Position numbers and translations under genes: made by a program. From Rhodoferax sp. (GTDB taxonomy: Bacteria > Pseudomonadota > Gammaproteobacteria > Burkholderiales > Burkholderiaceae_C), in the NCBI GenBank assembly GCA_020048895.1, contig JAIFLV010000028.1, positions 1 to 54,115 on the forward strand: a stretch of DNA of 54,115 nt, written 5' to 3'. Positions within the stretch are counted from its first letter, which is position 1. Every line of letters starts with the position of its first letter. Shown here piece after piece: positions 50,075-54,115 of this stretch. Below the pieces are notes generated by a model, which saw only the letters and a program-made list of their open reading frames with translations, was not told the DNA's origin and did not search any database.

Positions 50075-50920
50075 ATGACAACACTGCAACACAAAATTGA
50101 TTTCGCCATTGTGATTCGGGTCAAAAATGCGAACCCCAATGGTGATCCACTCAACGGCAATCGTCCGCGCACAGATTACGGCGGCTTTGGCGAAATTACA
50201 GACGTTTGTATCAAGCGCAAGTTGCGTGATCGCTTGCAGGAGGCGGGACAAGGGATTTTTGTTCAATCTGATGATCGCAAGATAGACGGCGAAACCTGTC
50301 TGCGTAACCGCGCTGAATCAGATACCAACGGTTTAGGCAAGGATGCTTGGAATCCAAAAAAGGCAAAAAAAGATGCCACAGCCAAAGCAGCATGCGCTAA
50401 ATGGTTTGATGTACGCACTTTTGGGCAAGTCTTTGCGTTTGGAAAAGACGGTGATGCCAGTGGCGTGTCCATCCCGATTCGAGGCCCGGTCACGATCCAA
50501 TCAGCTTTCAGTTTGGATCGTGTCAGTGTCACCAGCACCCAAATCACCAAGAGTGTTAGTGGTGAGGGGGATGGCAGCAAGCGGGGCTCTGACACCATGG
50601 GTATGAAGCACCGGGTTGATAACGCGATTTATGTGACATACGGCAGTATGAGTCCTCAATTGGCTGAAAAAACCGGTTTCAGTGATTCAGATGCTGGAAC
50701 CATCAAAGCCTTGCTGCCAAAACTATTTGAGAACGATGCCTCATCCGCTCGACCTGATGGCAGCATGGAAGTTGTGACCGTTGTCTGGTGGGCACATAAC
50801 TGCAAAGCTGGTCAGTATTCATCTGCAAAGGTGCATCGGTCTTTGAAAATCAATAGTGATGGTTCGGTTGAGGGCGGCAATCTGGAAGGATTGGAAGGCG
50901 AGTTCATCCCCGGTTTTTGA
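50075..50920 (+). CDS. cas7c: Cas7c (Csd2) Cascade backbone subunit
   Basis: Backbone protein of 281 residues that coats the crRNA. IDFAIVIRVKNANPNGDPLNGN is the family opening, followed by the IRGPVTIQSAFSLDRV palm segment and MGMKHRVDNAIYVTYG. An in-frame ATG at 50060 exists, but AAGGAC (50063-50068) lies between the two and is well placed for ATG 50075, which also gives the normal Csd2 start. It follows the cas8c stop by 15 bases and precedes the BRO-type gene by 18. Last gene of the A/T-richer block. Confidence 0.95.
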   Translation: MTTLQHKIDFAIVIRVKNANPNGDPLNGNRPRTDYGGFGEITDVCIKRKLRDRLQEAGQGIFVQSDDRKIDGETCLRNRAESDTNGLGKDAWNPKKAKKDATAKAACAKWFDVRTFGQVFAFGKDGDASGVSIPIRGPVTIQSAFSLDRVSVTSTQITKSVSGEGDGSKRGSDTMGMKHRVDNAIYVTYGSMSPQLAEKTGFSDSDAGTIKALLPKLFENDASSARPDGSMEVVTVVWWAHNCKAGQYSSAKVHRSLKINSDGSVEGGNLEGLEGEFIPGF

Positions 50921-50938
50921 TACTGATCGGAGTGCAAC

Positions 50939-51781
50939 ATGAAAATCCTGCCCACCGAATTCGACGGCCAATCCATCCGCCGCGTGTACGACGAAGACAC
51001 GGAAACCTGGTGGTTTTCGGTGATTGATGTGGTGCAATTGCTGACCCAGCAGGCCGATTACCAGACAGCGCGCAAGTACTGGAACAAGCTCAAAGAGCGT
51101 CTGGGCAAGGAAGGAAGTGAGTCGGTGACAAATTGTCACCGACTGAAATTGCCTGCCGCCGATGGCAAAAATTACCTGACAGACGTAGCCACCGCCGAAA
51201 CCCTTTTGCGCCTGGTGCAATCCATCCCCAGCCCCAAAGCCGAGCCTATCAAGCTCTGGCTGGCCAAGGTGGGTTACGAGCGCATGCAAGAGATGGCCGA
51301 CCCGGCCTTGTCGCTCGACCGTGCCCGCGACACCTGGCAGCAGCATGGCCGCAGCGACAAGTGGATTCAGCAGCGGATGACCGGGCAGGAAACGCGCAAC
51401 AAACTCACCGACTACTGGAGCGAGCACGACATCAAACAGGGCAGCGAGTTCGCCATCCTCACCAACATCATTCACCAGGAATGGGCGGGCGTGAGTGTTG
51501 GAGATCACAAAGACATGAAGGGCCTTACCAGCCACAACCTGCGCGACCACATGAGTGAGGCCGAGTTGATTTTTACCGCGCTGGCCGAGTTGTCCACCCG
51601 TCAGATTGCAGAGAGTGTGGATGCAACCGGCATGTTGGAAAACAAAACCGCTGCGAAAGCGGGTGGGCGCATTGCCCGGCAAGCACGCAACCAACTGGAG
51701 AGCCAAACCGGCAAGTCGGTTGTGTCGGGCCAGAGTTTTCTGCCAAGGGCTACAAAAAAGATAGCTGGTAACGCAAAGTAG
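50939..51781 (+). CDS. BRO-N-domain (phage antirepressor-type) protein inside the cas operon
   Basis: Protein of 280 residues not belonging to any standard I-C cas set. The N-terminal BRO-N domain (about 5-115) includes FDGQSIRRVYDEDTETWWFS, VIDVVQLLTQQADYQTARKY and LPAADGKNYLTD; such domains bind DNA in viral BRO proteins and phage antirepressors. The C-terminal part (about 120-265, from IKLWLAKVGYERMQEMADP to NLRDHMSEAELIFTALAEL) is a conserved helical partner domain also found in bacterial chromosomal homologues. GGAG sits 6 bases before the ATG. It is co-directional, 18 bases after cas7c and 26 before cas4, so probably in the operon. The last residues (ATKKIAGNAK) are encoded by the dispersed repeat. 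Composition returns to host-like here. Function is unknown; regulator or phage sensor are guesses. Confidence 0.88.
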   Translation: MKILPTEFDGQSIRRVYDEDTETWWFSVIDVVQLLTQQADYQTARKYWNKLKERLGKEGSESVTNCHRLKLPAADGKNYLTDVATAETLLRLVQSIPSPKAEPIKLWLAKVGYERMQEMADPALSLDRARDTWQQHGRSDKWIQQRMTGQETRNKLTDYWSEHDIKQGSEFAILTNIIHQEWAGVSVGDHKDMKGLTSHNLRDHMSEAELIFTALAELSTRQIAESVDATGMLENKTAAKAGGRIARQARNQLESQTGKSVVSGQSFLPRATKKIAGNAK

Positions 51782-51804
51782 ACGGGCGCTGCAGGCGCAA
51801 AAGG
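51749..51804 (+). repeat. Dispersed GACGGGCG repeat between BRO gene and cas4
   Basis: GCTACAAAAAAGATAGCTGG, then ACGC, AGTAGACGGGCGCTGCAGG and CAAAAGG. It matches 43950-44005 block by block. It encodes the last residues and stop of the BRO protein, and its AAGG end lies just before the cas4 ATG, so it may also supply the cas4 ribosome site. Confidence 0.7.
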
Positions 51805-51807
51805 CAT

Positions 51808-52446
51808 ATGAAAACACCCGAGCAAGTTCCCCTGTCAGCGCTGCAGCACTGGCAATACTGCCCGCGTCAGTGCGGGCTGATTCACCTGGAGCAAGTGTTT
51901 GACGAGAATGTCCACACCTTGCGCGGCCAGGCGGTGCATGCCCGGGTCGATAAGCCGGGCGTTGAAACCGCCAAGGGCGTTCGTGTTGGCCGAGCTGTGC
52001 CGCTGTGGCATGACGAACTGGGCCTGATCGGCAAGTCCGATGTGGTCGAGTTTTTGCCGGGTGATGTGCCCTATCCGGTGGAATACAAGCACGGCAGTCG
52101 CAACAAGGCGCCAGACATCGCGGCTTGCGATGACTTGCAGTTGGCGGCGCAGGCCATGTGTCTGGAGGTCATGACTGGCAAGCCTGTACAGGAGGGAGCG
52201 ATTTATTACGCCACCTCCAAACGGCGGCGTGTGGTGCCGATCACACCGGGGCTTCGGGCCGCAGTAGCGCAGGCGGCTGATGCAATTCGCGCGATGCTGG
52301 CCAGCACCGTATTGCCCTCGCCATTGGTCGGCGAGGCCGCCGCCAAACGCTGCCGGGCCTGCTCACTGCTGGAGCGCTGTCAGCCGCTGGCCACGCACGC
52401 CGGGTTGATCGCGGCGCGAGCGGCCTTGTTTGACCCCGATACATGA
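51808..52446 (+). CDS. cas4: Cas4 exonuclease (type I-C)
   Basis: RecB-like iron-sulfur exonuclease of 212 residues that trims prespacers and helps choose PAM-matched spacers with Cas1-Cas2. Cysteines for the 4Fe-4S cluster are C18 and C22 (YCPRQC) and the C-terminal CRACSLLERC group. The RecB nuclease motifs are visible as GKSDVVEF (metal-binding D), PVEYKHG (E and K) and the QLAAQAMCLEV helix. It overlaps cas1 by ATGA. G/C-rich: 41 of 60 bases in line 51901-51960. Confidence 0.95.
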   Translation: MKTPEQVPLSALQHWQYCPRQCGLIHLEQVFDENVHTLRGQAVHARVDKPGVETAKGVRVGRAVPLWHDELGLIGKSDVVEFLPGDVPYPVEYKHGSRNKAPDIAACDDLQLAAQAMCLEVMTGKPVQEGAIYYATSKRRRVVPITPGLRAAVAQAADAIRAMLASTVLPSPLVGEAAAKRCRACSLLERCQPLATHAGLIAARAALFDPDT

Positions 52447-53486
52447 GCGCAACACCGATGCAACTCCTCAATACGCTTTACATCACCACGGCAGACACCT
52501 ATGTTCGCCTGGACAATGACACCCTGCGTGTCGAAGTCGAGCAGGAGACCAAATTGCGCGTGCCGCTGCACCACCTGAGTGCGGTCGTGTGTTTTGGCCA
52601 CACTGGCATTTCGTCTCCGCTTATGCATAGGCTGGCTGAGGACGGCATTGCGCTTGTGCTGCTGGATAGCAATGGTCGTTTCAAGGCTCGACTGGAAGGC
52701 GCGGTGAGCGGCAACGTGCTGTTACGTCAGGCGCAGTTCAGCCGACTGTCGGAGTCCGACTTTGTGCTGGATACGGCGCGGGCCTGTGTGGCTGGCAAGA
52801 TAAAGAACACTCGGCAGGTGTTGCAACGCGGTGCCCGCGAGGCTAAGTCCGAGGATGAGGCTACGGTGTTGACGCGCCTTGCAGATGACCTGGCCGCCAG
52901 TCTGCGCGCATTGCCAGCGGTTACCGATCTGAACGTGCTGCGGGGCATCGAAGGTGAGGCAGCGCGTCAATATTTCACCGGGCTCAACCTGCTGGTGCGC
53001 AGCGATCAACGGGGTGTTTTTCAAATGGATGGCCGCAGTCGTCGCCCGCCCAGGGACCGGATGAACGCCCTGCTGTCGTTTCTGTATTCCATGTGGATGA
53101 ACGACTGCCGCAGTGCGCTCGAAGTCGCAGGCCTTGATCCACAAGTTGGGTTTCTCCATGCGCTGCGCCCTGGCCGGGCTGCTTTGGCGCTGGATTTAAT
53201 GGAAGAGTTCCGACCATGGGCCGATAGGCTGGTGTTGACCCTCATCAACCGCGGTCAATTGAGCGCCGATGACTTCGTGCGGTCTGAGGGCGGCGGCGTG
53301 TTACTGCAGACCGAAGCACGCAAGGAGGTGGTGGTCGCTTATCAGGAGCGCAAGAAGGACGAAATCAACCATCCGCTGTTGGCGCAGGCCGTTCCCTTGG
53401 GTCTGATGCCTCTGGTTCAGGCACGCTTGATGGCGCGGGCCATCCGGGAGTCGGACGCACCCTATGTGCCGTTCGTGGCGAAGTGA
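52443..53486 (+). CDS. cas1: Cas1 integrase (type I-C)
   Basis: Spacer integrase of 347 residues. The metal ligands are E170 ([12 protein letters not shown]), H239 ([10 protein letters not shown]) and D251 with E254 ([11 protein letters not shown]). The N-terminal beta-sandwich starts [20 protein letters not shown] 52443 overlaps the cas4 stop; ATG 52458 (MQLLNT) gives the more usual Cas1c start, but neither has a clear ribosome site, so coupling to cas4 is assumed. It works with Cas2 at the leader-proximal repeat downstream. Confidence 0.96.
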   Translation: MSATPMQLLNTLYITTADTYVRLDNDTLRVEVEQETKLRVPLHHLSAVVCFGHTGISSPLMHRLAEDGIALVLLDSNGRFKARLEGAVSGNVLLRQAQFSRLSESDFVLDTARACVAGKIKNTRQVLQRGAREAKSEDEATVLTRLADDLAASLRALPAVTDLNVLRGIEGEAARQYFTGLNLLVRSDQRGVFQMDGRSRRPPRDRMNALLSFLYSMWMNDCRSALEVAGLDPQVGFLHALRPGRAALALDLMEEFRPWADRLVLTLINRGQLSADDFVRSEGGGVLLQTEARKEVVVAYQERKKDEINHPLLAQAVPLGLMPLVQARLMARAIRESDAPYVPFVAK

Positions 53487-53496
53487 GGTGCAGAGC

Positions 53497-53787
53497 ATGC
53501 TGATACTTGTTTGTTATGACGTGAGCACAGAAACCAGGGAAGGCAGACGCCGGCTGCGGCGCGTGGCGAAGGTGTGTGAAAGCACCGGGCAGCGAGTTCA
53601 GAAATCGGTTTTTGAATGCCAGTTGGACCTGGCCCGCTTCGAGGCCCTGGAGCGCGAGTTGTTGGCCGAAATTGATGTGACAAGCGATTGCCTGCGCCTT
53701 TATCGAATCCCCGAGACACGAGGTTTCGAGGCAATCGAACACGGTGCGTTCAAGGCGCTGGATTTTGATGGGCCGTTGGTGTTGTGA
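53497..53787 (+). CDS. cas2: Cas2 (type I-C)
   Basis: Small ferredoxin-fold protein of 96 residues that dimerises and bridges two Cas1 dimers in the integration complex. [11 protein letters not shown] with D8 opens it and [12 protein letters not shown] is the second signature. The open frame begins at 53464 inside cas1, but ATG 53497 with GAGGTG upstream gives the family start. Last protein gene before the leader. Confidence 0.95.
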   Translation: MLILVCYDVSTETREGRRRLRRVAKVCESTGQRVQKSVFECQLDLARFEALERELLAEIDVTSDCLRLYRIPETRGFEAIEHGAFKALDFDGPLVL

Positions 53788-54010
53788 GTATCAACAATCA
53801 CAATTCTTGGCACTGTTTGTGGTATTGTTTCTACCGCGAATCTCAAGCGCCGTGTCTGGCGCTATAGGGTTCGCGCTCTTCGCAACGCGTTGATTCAAAT
53901 GATGTTTTTTGTTTCTCAGACAAACACCGTACACCCGTCTGGCACCTTTTTGTCAGGTTCGCGGGTTAGTAACGAAAACCCCATAGATATCACCATGTTG
54001 ACCGCGAAGA
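53788..54010 (+). promoter_or_regulatory. CRISPR leader
   Basis: Non-coding 223 bases between cas2 and the first repeat, the expected place for the array promoter and Cas1-Cas2 docking site. AGCGCC (53846-53851) and GGCGCT (53858-53863) form a hairpin that could end the cas transcript. The heptamer GGTTCGC, which starts each repeat, also occurs at 53868-53874 and 53956-53962 in the same orientation. T-rich stretches near 53901-53915 and 53946-53952 are present. No ORF. Confidence 0.75.
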
Positions 54011-54115
54011 GGTTCGCCCGGTATTAATGCCGGGCGTGGATTGAAACACCACTTGTTACTTGCTGTGGCATCAGGGTTCGTAGGGTTCGCCCGGTATTAA
54101 TGCCGGGCGTGGATT
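54011..54115 (+). CRISPR. Start of CRISPR array, one full spacer visible
   Basis: Repeat 1 is 54012-54047, starting GTTCGCCCGGTATTAATGCC and ending GTGGATTGAAAC (36 bases; a shared extra G at 54011 and 54084 makes 37 possible). One spacer, 54048-54084 (36-37 bases), follows, then repeat 2 from 54085, cut by the window edge after 31 bases that match exactly. CGCCCGG and CCGGGCG form the stem around TATTAATG. The GTGGATTGAAAC end is typical of type I-C, but the usual I-C repeat is 32 bases, so the longer loop is unusual. Leader side is at the cas2 end. Confidence 0.95.

Noticed and set aside
50939..51781. BRO-N gene as part of a prophage inserted in the cas operon
   Set aside because: It is a single gene in operon register, with no other phage genes, no target-site duplication and host-like composition.

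Overview
The window reads as a chromosomal contig from a betaproteobacterium, most likely Burkholderiales/Comamonadaceae (Rhodoferax- or Acidovorax-like). The signs are a Bug-type tripartite tricarboxylate receptor, the protein families throughout, the mostly GC-rich coding sequence, and a short dispersed repeat with a TAGCTG...CGC...GACGGGCG core of the kind common in that family. No rRNA, tRNA, prophage or insertion sequence was seen. Everything is called by reading the sequence; no database search was run.

Layout. 1-1.8 kb: truncated Bug receptor and xerD. 1.9-7.9 kb: a degenerate EAL-HDOD protein divergent from a four-gene 2-oxoacid:acceptor oxidoreductase operon with a perfect FNR-type box upstream. 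7.9-16 kb (minus strand): trpS with a C-terminal extension, M50 protease, yciO, PHP/RNase AM, RluA-family synthase, soluble hybrid kinase, long-chain acyl-CoA synthetase. 16-26.9 kb: mixed metabolic genes (GNAT, KAS III-like with SRPBCC, DEDDh exonuclease, two EamA exporters, acetyl-CoA hydrolase-GNAT fusion, SDR, quinone oxidoreductase, outer-membrane barrel, GGDEF protein). 27-31.5 kb: ribF-ileS-lspA. 31.7-38.9 kb: HNH nuclease followed at once by two large hybrid kinases and a REC-only regulator. 38.9-44 kb: two acyl-CoA dehydrogenases, YceH, a lipase-like lipoprotein and purN.

44.2-54.1 kb: a type I-C CRISPR-Cas locus, the most interesting region. The order is a stand-alone Cas3'' HD nuclease, cas3, cas5c, cas8c, cas7c, a BRO-N-domain gene, cas4, cas1, cas2, leader, and the first repeat-spacer-repeat at the window edge. 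Four features stand out. (1) An extra HD-only Cas3 sits before a complete Cas3. (2) An exact 41-bp tandem duplication frameshifts cas8c near codon 518, inside the part that also encodes the internal small subunit Cas11c; removing one copy restores a 631-codon gene. (3) A phage-antirepressor-type BRO-N gene lies inside the operon between the interference and adaptation genes. (4) Base composition steps down at cas3 and back up at the BRO gene, which suggests that the cas3-cas5-cas8-cas7 block was swapped in between an old cas3 remnant and the resident bro-cas4-cas1-cas2 genes.

How the genes work together: the oxidoreductase operon encodes gamma, alpha, beta and a fused FAD/NAD(P)H-iron-sulfur subunit, so it should couple oxidative decarboxylation of a 2-oxoacid to a pyridine nucleotide when oxygen is low. 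The tandem kinases and REC protein look like one phosphorelay lacking a DNA-binding output here. In the CRISPR locus, Cas5c should process the repeat transcript, Cas5/7/8/11 form Cascade, Cas3 degrade targets and Cas4-1-2 add spacers, but the cas8c frameshift predicts impaired interference in this allele while adaptation genes remain intact.
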